DNA of 64,000 bases from Pseudomonas sp. LB-090624 (GTDB lineage Bacteria; Pseudomonadota; Gammaproteobacteria; Pseudomonadales; Pseudomonadaceae), in NCBI RefSeq assembly GCF_003205205.1, contig NZ_QJRL01000009.1, forward strand, positions 120,289 to 184,288, given 5' to 3'. Positions 8,463 through 17,087 of the stretch are shown here, piece after piece. The notes beneath the pieces were generated by a model that was not told the DNA's origin, did not search any database, and saw only the letters and a program-made list of their open reading frames with translations. Numbering within the stretch: the stretch's first letter is position 1; each line of letters opens with the position of its first letter. The translations under genes were made by a program, and so were the position numbers.

Positions 8463-9845
8463 TCAGGCCGGCTGGGCAACTGCCTTGGCACGGCGCTGGG
8501 TCAGCGAAACCAGCAGGATGAACGTGGTCACCCCAGCGGTCATAAGGGTTTCATAGCGGTAGGCATCGCTGAACAGCATGTAGCCCAGGACCATGACGAT
8601 GGTGCCGATGACCAGCCAGGTGAGCCACGGGAACAGCCACATCTTCAGCTCCAGCGGCCGCCCTTCACGTTCGGCGCGGGCCCGCATGCGCAGCTGGGAC
8701 ACGGCGATCACCAGATACACCAGCAAGGCAATGGCGCCGGTGGTAGACAGCAAGAAGCCGAAGACCTTGCCCGGGAACGCATAGTTGACCAGACACCCGG
8801 CAAAACCGGCCAGCGTCGAGAAAATGACCGCCACAGTCGGCACACCCGAGCCGGAGATACGCTTGGTCACGCTCAGGGCCTGGCCGCGAGCGCCCAGCGA
8901 GTAGAGCATGCGCGACGCGGTATACAGGCCCGAGTTCATGCAACTGGTCACTGCCACCAGTACCACCAGGTCGACCAGCAACTTGGCGCCTGGCACGTTC
9001 AGTACTTCCAGCACGCGCTGGAACGAACCGACGGCTTTCAGCCCGGGGTCGTTCCAGGCCACCAGCGATACCACCAGGAAGATCGACGCCAGGTAGAAGA
9101 TGGCGATGCGGTACACCACGAGGTTGGTCGCACGGCGAATCTTGTCTTTCGGGTTTGCAGTTTCGTCAGCGGCAATGGTGACGATTTCGGCGCCGAAGAA
9201 CGAGAAGATCGTGATCAGCACGCCACCGAGCACAGTGCCAAAACCGTTGGGCATGAAGCCGCCGCTGTCCCACAGCCGGGTGACCCCGGACACTTCGGCC
9301 AGCGGCCAGAAGCCGAATACCGCCAGGCTGCAGACCACGATGAAGGCAATGATCGCCACCACCTTGACCAGTGCGAACCAGTACTCGAAGGCGCCAAAGT
9401 TCTTCACGCTGATCAGGTTGGTACCCGACAGCACCAGCATGATCAGGAAGGCGAACAACCAGGACGGTATCCCAGGGAAGTAAGCATGCAGGATGTCGGC
9501 GCCAGCGATGGCCTCGACCGGAATGATCAGCACCCAGAACCACCAGTACAACCAGCCGATGGTGAAGCCCGCCCACGGGCCGATGGCCTCGGAGGCATAG
9601 GTGGAGAACGAGCCGCTGTTAGGGTTGGCGATGGCCATTTCGCCTAACATGCGCATCACCAGCAATACCAGCAGGCCGGTCATGGCGTAGGAAATGAGAA
9701 TGGCCGGGCCGGCGGTGGCGATGGCGTTTGACGAACCGATGAACAAGCCCGCGCCTATGATGCCGGCAATGGAGATCATCGAAACCTGACGGGAGGTCAG
9801 GCCGTGCTGCAGGGAACGCTGTTTCTTGTTGTCTTGGGAAGCCAT
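8463..9845 (-). CDS. gabP: GABA permease (amino-acid/polyamine transporter)
   Basis: This inner-membrane APC-family importer has 460 residues and about 12 membrane segments. The sequence follows E. coli GabP closely from memory: SIAGIIGAGLFIGSS in TM1, NSGSFSTYASEAIGPWAG, IGWLYWWFWVLIIPVEA, the block LWDSGGFMPNGFGTVL, and AIALLVYLVIAVSQLRMR near the end. GabP is established as a 4-aminobutyrate/proton symporter, but nearby paralogues can carry related omega-amino acids. The start at 9845 (MASQDNKKQ) has GAGGG 6 nt upstream; the frame extends 42 codons 5' without homology. The gene is divergent from the LysR regulator, which in turn precedes a class III aminotransferase, so the permease may import that enzyme's substrate. 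Confidence 0.88.
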   Translation of the reverse strand: MASQDNKKQRSLQHGLTSRQVSMISIAGIIGAGLFIGSSNAIATAGPAILISYAMTGLLVLLVMRMLGEMAIANPNSGSFSTYASEAIGPWAGFTIGWLYWWFWVLIIPVEAIAGADILHAYFPGIPSWLFAFLIMLVLSGTNLISVKNFGAFEYWFALVKVVAIIAFIVVCSLAVFGFWPLAEVSGVTRLWDSGGFMPNGFGTVLGGVLITIFSFFGAEIVTIAADETANPKDKIRRATNLVVYRIAIFYLASIFLVVSLVAWNDPGLKAVGSFQRVLEVLNVPGAKLLVDLVVLVAVTSCMNSGLYTASRMLYSLGARGQALSVTKRISGSGVPTVAVIFSTLAGFAGCLVNYAFPGKVFGFLLSTTGAIALLVYLVIAVSQLRMRARAEREGRPLELKMWLFPWLTWLVIGTIVMVLGYMLFSDAYRYETLMTAGVTTFILLVSLTQRRAKAVAQPA

Positions 9846-10050
9846 GAATAACCCTCGAATGGGTCGGCCGCTTTGAGGCGGCTGAAGGTCGGAGCAGAAT
9901 TCTTGTAAATTTCTGATAGTCGTTGTTGTTGTTTTGCAGATGCTGGAAGCGGCTACTGACCTCCTCTTCACATGACCGGTTGTAATCGTTGATCCAGGTC
10001 AGTATTAATCTATAGGCGGGGGTCAACAAACGACCTTTTCGAACCACATG

Positions 10051-10065
10051 ATTCCACTTTGGAAT
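10051..10065. promoter_or_regulatory. Perfect inverted repeat between gabP and lysR
   Basis: ATTCCA-ctt-TGGAAT is a perfect 15-bp palindrome of the T-N11-A kind bound by LysR-type regulators. It is 35 bp upstream of the lysR ATG, inside the 255-bp divergent region, where it could serve autoregulation of lysR and control of gabP. The assignment is inferred from symmetry and position only. Confidence 0.5.
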
Positions 10066-10100
10066 GAACTTCATCTTTTTTTGCTCGGTATTCGCCCGTC

Positions 10101-10997
10101 ATGTCCAAACGCCTGATGCCTTCGACCACCGCCCTTCAGTGCTTCGAAGCGGCCGCCCGCCACCTCAGCTTCACCCGCGCGGCACAGGAACTGCACCTGA
10201 CCCAGAGCGCCGTCAGCAAGCAGGTGGCGCAGCTCGAAGACATGCTTTCGCACTCGCTGTTCCAGCGTATTCGTCGGCGCCTGCACCTGACCCCGGCCGG
10301 CGCGCTGTACCTCACCGAAGTGAACAAGATCCTTACCCAGATCGACATTTCCAGCCGCTACATCCTCAGTTACGGCGACGAAACCGAAGTGCTGCGCATC
10401 GCCACCCAGCCGACCTTCGGCGCGCGCTGGCTAGTGCCGAAACTCAAGGGTTTCGGCGACCGTTACCCACGCATTCACCTGGACGTGCGCAACGAACTGG
10501 AGCCATTCGACCTGGTGCAGGCCAAGGCCGACGTGGCCTTTTTCTTCGGCCAGGGCACATGGCCTGGGGCAACCTGCATCGAGCTGTTCAGCGAAGAAGT
10601 GGTACCGGTGTGCAGCCCGCAGTTGCTGGCCAACCACCCTTTCCACAGCGCCCAGGCGCTGACCGAGCACCGCCTGCTGCAGTGCGTGTCGCGGCCGGAG
10701 GCCTGGCATGAATGGTTCCTGGGGCTGGGGCTGCACAGCCAGAACAGCTACCACGGGCCGCGTTTCGACACGTTCTACCTGTGCATTCGAGCAGCCATCG
10801 CCGGCTGCGGTATTGCCCTGATTCCGCGCTACCTGGTGGCCGAGGAGCTGAGCGAAGGCAAGCTGGTGGTGGCCTGGGACCACCCGGTGGCGAGCAATGG
10901 CAAGCACTTCATTGCGCATGCCGAGCATGCGGCCGAAGTGCCCAAGATCAGGGCCTTCGTGCAGTGGATTCGGGAGCGGGTGGCTGAGGGGGACTGA
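10101..10997 (+). CDS. LysR-family transcriptional regulator (GcvA-like)
   Basis: The 298-residue protein has an N-terminal winged HTH (about residues 9-65: ALQCFEAAARHLSFTRAA, then LTQSAVSKQVAQLE and the wing HSLFQRIRRRLHLTPAG) and a periplasmic-binding-fold effector domain (about 95-295). The LPSxTALxxFEAAARHxSFTxAA start is typical of the GcvA subgroup. Starts at 10101 and 10116 are both possible, and neither has a clear ribosome binding site. The gene is divergent from gabP and followed, same strand, by the aminotransferase. A 25-bp palindrome lies in the gap to that gene, which makes it the probable regulatory target (inference). Confidence 0.92.
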   Translation: MSKRLMPSTTALQCFEAAARHLSFTRAAQELHLTQSAVSKQVAQLEDMLSHSLFQRIRRRLHLTPAGALYLTEVNKILTQIDISSRYILSYGDETEVLRIATQPTFGARWLVPKLKGFGDRYPRIHLDVRNELEPFDLVQAKADVAFFFGQGTWPGATCIELFSEEVVPVCSPQLLANHPFHSAQALTEHRLLQCVSRPEAWHEWFLGLGLHSQNSYHGPRFDTFYLCIRAAIAGCGIALIPRYLVAEELSEGKLVVAWDHPVASNGKHFIAHAEHAAEVPKIRAFVQWIRERVAEGD

Positions 10998-10998
10998 T

Positions 10999-11016
10999 TT
11001 GGCCTAAACCGGCCAA
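10999..11016 (+). terminator. Stem-loop after the LysR gene
   Basis: TTGGCC-TAAACC-GGCCAA forms a 6-bp perfect stem immediately after the lysR stop codon. There is no T-run behind it, so termination is uncertain. Confidence 0.35.
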
Positions 11017-11037
11017 GATCACGAATTCAGGGAATGA

Positions 11038-11062
11038 CCGCAATCGAATAATTCGTTTGCGG
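11038..11062. promoter_or_regulatory. 25-bp palindromic operator and promoter of the aminotransferase gene
   Basis: The arms CCGCAATCGAAT and ATTCGTTTGCGG flank a central A, pairing at all but one position. A probable -10 (GATAAT, 11084-11089) follows. The -35 position (about 11061-11066) reads GGAATA, far from consensus and overlapping the palindrome edge, as in activator-dependent promoters. The palindrome centre is about 46 bp before the inferred transcription start. The adjacent LysR protein is the obvious candidate to bind it (inference). Confidence 0.65.
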
Positions 11063-11112
11063 AATAACCCCCCAACACGCTTGGATAATAAGAAACTTGA
11101 ACAAGGTCCCGC

Positions 11113-12369
11113 GTGCCCATGAACCAGGAAAGTATCAGCCAATCCATTGCCATCGTTCACCCGATCACACTTTCCCATGGCCGTAATGCCGAAGTCTGGG
11201 ACACCGACGGCAAACGTTACATCGACTTTGTCGGCGGTATCGGCGTGCTCAACCTGGGCCACTGCAACCCCGCGGTGGTCGAAGCGATACAGGCTCAAGC
11301 CACCCGTTTGACCCACTATGCCTTCAACGCCGCGCCCCACGGCCCGTACATGGCGCTGATGGACCAGTTGAGCCAGTTCGTACCGGTCAGTTACCCGTTG
11401 GCCGGCATGCTCACCAACAGCGGCGCAGAAGCGGCAGAAAACGCCCTTAAAGTAGCCCGCGGTGCGACAGGCAAGCGCGCCATCATCGCCTTCGATGGGG
11501 CCTTCCACGGCCGCACGCTGGCCACCCTGAACCTGAACGGCAAAGTGGCCCCTTACAAGCAACGGGTCGGCGAGTTGCCCGGGCCGGTGTATCACCTGCC
11601 CTACCCTAGCGTGGATACCGGGGTTACCTGCGAGCAGGCGCTCAAGGCCATGGAGCGCCTGTTCAGCGTGGAACTGGCCGTGGAAGATGTGGCGGCCTTC
11701 ATCCTTGAACCGTTGCAGGGCGAAGGCGGCTTCCTTGCCCTCGACCCGGTGTTCGCCCAAGCCCTGCGCCGCTTCTGCGACGAACACGGGATCCTGATCA
11801 TCATCGACGAGATCCAGTCCGGCTTCGGCCGTACGGGCCAGCGCTTTGCTTTCCCGCGCCTTGGCATCGAGCCCGACCTGCTGCTGCTGGCCAAGAGCAT
11901 CGCTGGCGGCATGCCGCTGGGGGCGGTGGTAGGGCGCAAGGCATTGATGGCAGCGCTGCCCAAGGGCGGCTTGGGTGGCACCTATTCGGGCAACCCGATT
12001 GCCTGTGCGGCGGCTTTGGCCAGCCTGGCGCAAATGACCGACCAGAACGTCGCCACCTGGGGCGAGCGCCAGGAACAGGCAATCGTCAGCCGCTACGAGC
12101 GCTGGAAGGCTTCTGGCCTGAGCCCGTACATCGGCCGCCTGACTGGCGTGGGTGCCATGCGCGGGATCGAATTCGTCAATGACGACGGCAGCCCGGCACC
12201 GGCGCAGTTGGCCAAGGTGATGGAGACGGCACGGGCCAAGGGGTTGCTGCTGATGCCCAGTGGCAAGGCGCGGCACATCATTCGCCTGCTGGCTCCGTTG
12301 ACCATCGAGGCCGAGGTGCTCGAGGAAGGGCTGGATATCCTCGAGCAGTGCCTGGCTGAACTGAACTGA
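11113..12369 (+). CDS. amaC: Class III aminotransferase, probable 2-aminoadipate transaminase
   Basis: This PLP enzyme of the GabT type has 418 residues. Conserved features are TNSGAEAAENALKVAR (phosphate binding), the FHGRTLATL segment, IIIDEIQSGFGRTGQRFAF with the cofactor-ring Asp, and the Schiff-base Lys in LLLAKSIAGGMPLGAVVG. It closely resembles, from memory, P. putida KT2440 PP_4108, which was shown by fitness profiling and biochemistry to be a 2-aminoadipate aminotransferase in D-lysine catabolism; older annotations say 4-aminobutyrate aminotransferase. GTG at 11113 (AAGG 6 nt upstream) and ATG at 11119 are both possible starts. It lies next to a LysR gene and gabP. Its stop is only 3 bp from the convergent gene at 12373. 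Confidence 0.85.
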   Translation: MPMNQESISQSIAIVHPITLSHGRNAEVWDTDGKRYIDFVGGIGVLNLGHCNPAVVEAIQAQATRLTHYAFNAAPHGPYMALMDQLSQFVPVSYPLAGMLTNSGAEAAENALKVARGATGKRAIIAFDGAFHGRTLATLNLNGKVAPYKQRVGELPGPVYHLPYPSVDTGVTCEQALKAMERLFSVELAVEDVAAFILEPLQGEGGFLALDPVFAQALRRFCDEHGILIIIDEIQSGFGRTGQRFAFPRLGIEPDLLLLAKSIAGGMPLGAVVGRKALMAALPKGGLGGTYSGNPIACAAALASLAQMTDQNVATWGERQEQAIVSRYERWKASGLSPYIGRLTGVGAMRGIEFVNDDGSPAPAQLAKVMETARAKGLLLMPSGKARHIIRLLAPLTIEAEVLEEGLDILEQCLAELN

Positions 12370-12372
12370 GGC

Positions 12373-12675
12373 TTACAGGCCGAGTTCTTCCGGGGTAAGC
12401 ATGTCGGACTCGAAGGCGATCCAGCCGCCTTCCAGTTCGGCATGGCCGTTGACGATCGGGCCGTAATAGGTCAGGCCGTTCTCCAGGGTCACGCAAATGT
12501 GCGTGGCCGGTTTTTCAGGCGCCGCGAGCGTACCGACGAAATGCACCTTCTTCAGGGTTTCGGTCACCGCTTCCAGCCCCACGCGCATGCTGGGGTTTTC
12601 CGAAGCCTCGGTATCTCCGCCGCGGTCTTCAGCGCTGATGGTCACGGTGGCGGTGTACGGGTACTTGTTGCTCAA
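12373..12675 (-). CDS. Conserved small protein of unknown function
   Basis: This acidic protein of 100 residues has no recognised domain, signal peptide or membrane segment. It begins MSNKYPYTATVTISAEDRGG and contains a central THICVTLENGLTYYGPIVN. The alternating hydrophobic pattern suggests a mostly beta fold (inference). Codon use and GC content match its neighbours, so it looks like a resident gene. It converges on the aminotransferase gene with a 3-bp gap. Confidence 0.75.
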   Translation of the reverse strand: MSNKYPYTATVTISAEDRGGDTEASENPSMRVGLEAVTETLKKVHFVGTLAAPEKPATHICVTLENGLTYYGPIVNGHAELEGGWIAFESDMLTPEELGL

Positions 12676-12838
12676 ACGGGGTTACCTCGGTGGGTGTATG
12701 GGCGTACGGGCGCGTAGAGTACGGCAGGCCGTCTCAGTTGTCTCTACTGGCCTCTTCGCGGGCCTGCAACAGGTGATCTGAATGCCCCGATCTGTTAGGG
12801 TGCCCGCCGATGCACGCCACACCACACGAGGATCCCGA

Positions 12839-13264
12839 GTGAGCGCCGAAGAACCCCTGATCGCCGACCTGTTCGATGTCGACAAACGCCTGTCCCTCAA
12901 GCCCGTCGTGGACTTCAACAGCTACCTGCGCAACGCCTTCGGCGAAGGCCCGTGCCGCTGCCACCGCTGTGCCGAAGGCGCCGAGCAAAGCAGCTACAGC
13001 CACGCACACAACTTCACCTTCGAGGGCCGCGAGTGGCACCGCCGCTTCGCCAGCACCGCCGGCAGCGATGTCGCACAGGTGCTGAAGAAAGCGTGGCTGT
13101 CGTACACCAAGGCCGACCTGAACCTGATCGGCGCACTGGACCTGGCCACTGCCAAGACCTTCACCGAAGCCGACCTGCACCCGCGCCTGCTGGCCCTGCT
13201 GGCGGCCAGTGGTCTGGCCCGTGAAGTGGATGGCCAATGGATGCTGCAAGCCCAGGCCGACTGA
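12839..13264 (+). CDS. Conserved protein of unknown function with CxCHxC motif
   Basis: The protein has 141 residues from GTG 12839, which has GAGG 7 nt upstream; an ATG at 12782 would add 19 unconserved residues. The only notable feature is a Cys-rich stretch, GEGPCRCHRCAEG, near residue 37, which might bind a metal. The rest looks helical. No family is recognised. It is on the same strand as fusA-2, 73 bp upstream. The upstream region (12740-12765) includes a degenerate REP-like GGCCTCTTCGCGGGC. Confidence 0.7.
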   Translation: MSAEEPLIADLFDVDKRLSLKPVVDFNSYLRNAFGEGPCRCHRCAEGAEQSSYSHAHNFTFEGREWHRRFASTAGSDVAQVLKKAWLSYTKADLNLIGALDLATAKTFTEADLHPRLLALLAASGLAREVDGQWMLQAQAD

Positions 13265-13337
13265 CGGCCCGGCGGCAGGGCAGGATTCTACCGGTCTGCT
13301 AACGTGGTGGAATCCGTCCATCCGCAGGTAGTCCGCC

Positions 13338-15449
13338 ATGGCCCGTACAACCCCCATCGAGCTATACCGCAATATCGGCATCGTCGCCCACGTGGACGCC
13401 GGCAAGACGACCACTACCGAGCGGATCCTGTTCTACACCGGGGTGAATCACAAAATGGGCGAGGTTCACGACGGCGCCGCGACCATGGACTGGATGGCCC
13501 AGGAGCAGGAACGCGGCATTACCATTACGTCGGCGGCGACCACGGCATTCTGGCAAGGCTCGACCAAACAGTTCGCGCACAAATACCGCTTCAACATCAT
13601 CGACACCCCGGGCCACGTCGATTTCACCATCGAGGTGGAGCGTTCGCTGCGCGTGCTCGATGGCGCGGTGGTGGTGTTCAGCGGTGCTGACGGGGTAGAA
13701 CCGCAGTCCGAGACGGTCTGGCGCCAGGCCAACAAGTACCATGTGCCACGCCTGGCCTACATCAACAAGATGGACCGCCAGGGTGCCGACTTCCTGCGTG
13801 TGGTCAAGCAGATCGACCAGCGCCTGGGGCACCACCCGGTGCCGATTCAGCTGGCCATCGGCAGCGAAGAGCACTTCATCGGCCAGATCGATCTGGTGAA
13901 GATGAAGGCCATCTATTGGAACGACGCCGACCAAGGCACCAGCTACCGCGAAGAAGACATACCCGCCGAGCTGCAGGAGCTTGCCGACGAATGGCGCGCG
14001 CACATGATAGAAGCAGCCGCCGAGGCCAATGACGAACTGCTCAACAAGTTTCTCGAAGGCGAAGAGCTGAGCGTCGAAGAGGTCAAGGCCGGACTGCGCA
14101 AACGCACCATCGCTAACGAAATCGTGCCGACCATCCTCGGCTCCTCTTTCAAGAACAAGGGCGTACCGCTGATGCTCGATGCGGTAATCGATTACCTGCC
14201 CGCCCCCTCGGAAATCCCTGCCATCCGCGGCACCGACCCGGACGATGAAGACAAGCACCTGGAACGGCGCGCCGACGACAAAGAGCCGTTCTCGGCACTG
14301 GCGTTCAAGATCGCCACCGACCCGTTCGTCGGCACCCTCACCTTCGCCCGCGTTTATTCTGGCGTGCTCAGTTCAGGCAATGCGGTACTCAACTCGGTCA
14401 AAGGCAAGAAGGAACGCATCGGCCGCATGGTGCAGATGCATGCCAACCAGCGTGCCGAAATCAAGGACGTGTGCGCAGGCGACATCGCCGCACTGATCGG
14501 CATGAAGGACGTGACCACCGGCGATACCCTGTGCGACATGGACAAACCGATCATCCTCGAACGCATGGACTTCCCTGACCCGGTGATTTCCGTGGCCGTG
14601 GAGCCGAAGACCAAAGCCGACCAGGAAAAAATGGGTATCGCTCTTGGCAAGCTGGCCCAGGAGGACCCGTCATTCCGCGTGCGTACCGACGAGGAGACCG
14701 GGCAGACCATCATCTCGGGTATGGGCGAGTTGCACCTGGACATCATCGTCGACCGCATGCGCCGCGAGTTCAACGTCGAGGCCAACATTGGCAAGCCGCA
14801 GGTGGCCTACCGGGAAAAAATCCGCAATACCTGCGAGATCGAGGGGCGTTTCGTACGCCAGTCCGGCGGCCGTGGCCAATACGGCCATTGCTGGATCCGT
14901 TTCGCCCCCGGCGATGAAGGCAAGGAAGGCCTGGAGTTCATCAACGAGATCGTCGGCGGCGTGGTACCCCGCGAGTACATCCCGGCAATCCAGAAAGGTA
15001 TCGAGGAGCAGATGAAGAACGGCGTGCTTGCCGGCTACCCACTGATCAACCTCAAGGCCGCCGTGTTCGACGGTTCGTACCACGATGTCGACTCCAATGA
15101 GATGGCCTACAAGATCGCGGCTTCAATGGCCACCAAGCAGCTGTCGCAGAAAGGCGGTGCAGTGTTGCTGGAACCGGTGATGAAGGTAGAGGTGGTGACG
15201 CCGGAGGAATATCAGGGTGACATTCTGGGCGACCTCAGCCGGCGCCGTGGGATGATCCAGGACGGTGACGAAACGCCCGCCGGCAAGGTGATCCGTGCCG
15301 AGGTGCCGTTGGGTGAGATGTTCGGCTACGCCACCTCGATGCGGTCGATGACCCAGGGCCGGGCCAGCTTCTCGATGGAGTTCACCCGCTATGCCGAGGC
15401 CCCGGCGAGCATTGCCGATGGCATCGTCAAGAAGAACCGGGGAGAGTAA
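13338..15449 (+). CDS. fusA2: Elongation factor G, second copy
   Basis: This translational GTPase (703 residues) catalyses ribosomal translocation and, with RRF, ribosome recycling. The G1 motif [10 protein letters not shown] (about 17-26), switch [10 protein letters not shown], and G4 [10 protein letters not shown] are intact, followed by EF-G domains II-V ([25 protein letters not shown]). The gene is not beside rpsL, rpsG or tuf, so it is not the str-operon fusA; P. putida carries such a separate fusA-2. Division of labour between the copies (for example recycling versus translocation, or growth-phase use) is not visible in the sequence. An inverted repeat at 15475-15530 follows the stop. 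Confidence 0.94.
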   Translation: MARTTPIELYRNIGIVAHVDAGKTTTTERILFYTGVNHKMGEVHDGAATMDWMAQEQERGITITSAATTAFWQGSTKQFAHKYRFNIIDTPGHVDFTIEVERSLRVLDGAVVVFSGADGVEPQSETVWRQANKYHVPRLAYINKMDRQGADFLRVVKQIDQRLGHHPVPIQLAIGSEEHFIGQIDLVKMKAIYWNDADQGTSYREEDIPAELQELADEWRAHMIEAAAEANDELLNKFLEGEELSVEEVKAGLRKRTIANEIVPTILGSSFKNKGVPLMLDAVIDYLPAPSEIPAIRGTDPDDEDKHLERRADDKEPFSALAFKIATDPFVGTLTFARVYSGVLSSGNAVLNSVKGKKERIGRMVQMHANQRAEIKDVCAGDIAALIGMKDVTTGDTLCDMDKPIILERMDFPDPVISVAVEPKTKADQEKMGIALGKLAQEDPSFRVRTDEETGQTIISGMGELHLDIIVDRMRREFNVEANIGKPQVAYREKIRNTCEIEGRFVRQSGGRGQYGHCWIRFAPGDEGKEGLEFINEIVGGVVPREYIPAIQKGIEEQMKNGVLAGYPLINLKAAVFDGSYHDVDSNEMAYKIAASMATKQLSQKGGAVLLEPVMKVEVVTPEEYQGDILGDLSRRRGMIQDGDETPAGKVIRAEVPLGEMFGYATSMRSMTQGRASFSMEFTRYAEAPASIADGIVKKNRGE

Positions 15450-15474
15450 GCGCCTGACTCGTACCAGCCCTTCC

Positions 15475-15530
15475 CGGCTACAGCCACTCCCACAAGGGAT
15501 CGCATACCCCTGTGGGAGCGGCTGTAGCCG
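15475..15530. repeat. REP-type inverted repeat between fusA2 and the SulP gene
   Basis: Two 20-bp arms (15475-15494 and 15511-15530) are inverted copies with one mismatch, separated by 16 bp. Each includes the REP-like core GGCTACAGCC plus CTCCCACA. A single further REP-like piece (GCGAAGCGGCCGG) continues to 15543. It lies between convergent genes, where such pairs commonly act as terminators or as targets for mobile REP families. Confidence 0.8.
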
Positions 15531-15560
15531 CGAAGCGGCCGGTACAGGCCGCCACAATGT

Positions 15561-17003
15561 TCAATGCTGCTCACCCGCCCGCTTCAACAGCTTCTTGCAC
15601 CGTTCTGACAAATGCACCACGCGCAAATGCTTGCCCGCCTTGGCATACCGCTCGCGCAGGGTCTTGAGCGCTGCAATTGCCGAATAATCCACAAAGCTCA
15701 AATGCTGGCAATCCAGCGTGACCTCTGCCGGGTCGTGGGCCGGGTCGAACTGATTGAGGAACGAGGCGGTCGAGGCAAAGAACAGCGTGCCATGAACCTG
15801 GTAACGCTTGCCACCTCCGGCGTCCTCCTGGCTGTCGGCATACAGCTCCCGCGCATGCTGCCAGGCAAAGTTGAGCGCCGCGATGATGATGCCGAACAGC
15901 ACCGCCATGGCCAGGTCGGTAAACACCGTTACAACGGTCACCGCAATGATCGCCAGCACATCGTTCACCGGCACCTTGTGCAGCACCCGCAGCGACGCCC
16001 AGGCGAAGGTCTGCTGGGCCACCACGAACATCACCCCGACCAGCGCCGCCAGCGGTATCCGTTCGATCAGCGGCGACAGGAACAACACGAACAGCAGGAT
16101 CATCACCCCAGCCACCACCCCGGACAGCCGGCCGCGGCCATTGGAGCTGAGGTTGATCACTGTCTGGCCGATCATCGCGCAACCGCCCATCCCCCCACAC
16201 AGGCCCGACACCATGTTCGCCGCACCCAGCGCCACGCACTCGCGGTCCGGGAAGCCACGGCTCTCGGTGACTTCATCGGTCAGGTTGAGGGTGAGCAAGG
16301 TTTCCAGCAGGCCGACCATGGCCATCAGCACCGCGTAGGGGGCAATGATCTTCAGGGTTTCCAGGTTCCAGGGTACATCCGGCAGCGCCAGCACCGGCAG
16401 GCCGCCGGCGATGTGCGCCATGTCGCCCAAGGTGCGAGTGGGCAGGCCGAGCAGGTACACCAGCAGGCCAACGCCCAGGATCGCCACCAGCGCCGGCGGA
16501 ACCGCCCGGGTCAGTTTGGGCAGTACGTAGACCACCGCCATGGTCAGCGCCACCAGGCCGATCATCAGGTACAGCGGCGCACCGCTGAGCCATTGCTCAC
16601 CCGCCTTGAAGTGCTCGAGCTGCGCCATGGCGATGACGATAGCCAGGCCGTTGACGAAGCCGAGCATGACCGGGTACGGCACCAGGCGCACCAGCTTGCC
16701 CAGGCGCAAGAGGCCGAACAGGATCATGACCACGCCACCCAGCAGCACCGTGGCCAGCAGATACTGCGCGCCGTGCTGTACCACCAGCGCGACGATCACC
16801 ACCGCCATCGAGCCGGCAGCGCCGGAAATCATCCCCGGCCGACCACCAAACAGTGCGGTAAGGGTACAAATGATGAAAGCGCCATACAGGCCCATCAGCG
16901 GGTTGAGGTGAGCGACCAGGGCAAAGGCGATGCACTCGGGCACCAGGGCGAACGAGGTGGTCAGGCCGGCGAGCAGGTCGGCGCGTAGTCGGGCGGGCTT
17001 CAT
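15561..17003 (-). CDS. SulP-family anion transporter with STAS domain
   Basis: The inner-membrane protein has 480 residues. The N-terminal 370 residues carry about 10-12 hydrophobic segments, including SFALVPECIAFALVAHLNPLMGLYGAF and GGMGGCAMIGQTVINLSSNGRGRLSG, both typical of the SulP/SLC26 fold. A C-terminal STAS domain begins near residue 385 and holds EVTLDCQHLSFVDYSAIAAL, where the usual Ser/Thr-containing loop is D-Y-S. Members move sulfate, bicarbonate or other anions; the substrate here is not decidable. It converges on fusA2 across a REP pair. Confidence 0.9.
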   Translation of the reverse strand: MKPARLRADLLAGLTTSFALVPECIAFALVAHLNPLMGLYGAFIICTLTALFGGRPGMISGAAGSMAVVIVALVVQHGAQYLLATVLLGGVVMILFGLLRLGKLVRLVPYPVMLGFVNGLAIVIAMAQLEHFKAGEQWLSGAPLYLMIGLVALTMAVVYVLPKLTRAVPPALVAILGVGLLVYLLGLPTRTLGDMAHIAGGLPVLALPDVPWNLETLKIIAPYAVLMAMVGLLETLLTLNLTDEVTESRGFPDRECVALGAANMVSGLCGGMGGCAMIGQTVINLSSNGRGRLSGVVAGVMILLFVLFLSPLIERIPLAALVGVMFVVAQQTFAWASLRVLHKVPVNDVLAIIAVTVVTVFTDLAMAVLFGIIIAALNFAWQHARELYADSQEDAGGGKRYQVHGTLFFASTASFLNQFDPAHDPAEVTLDCQHLSFVDYSAIAALKTLRERYAKAGKHLRVVHLSERCKKLLKRAGEQH

Positions 17004-17087
17004 GGGCTTCCTGTGGTGCAGTCCAGGCGGACGTTACAAAAAACGAGGGGCGCGATGTTACGGAATTTGTCTGGCAGCGGCCACCGT

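Noticed and set aside
7677..9647. 656-codon plus-strand open frame
   Set aside because: It lies opposite the GST, thioesterase and gabP genes, whose proteins are clearly recognisable.
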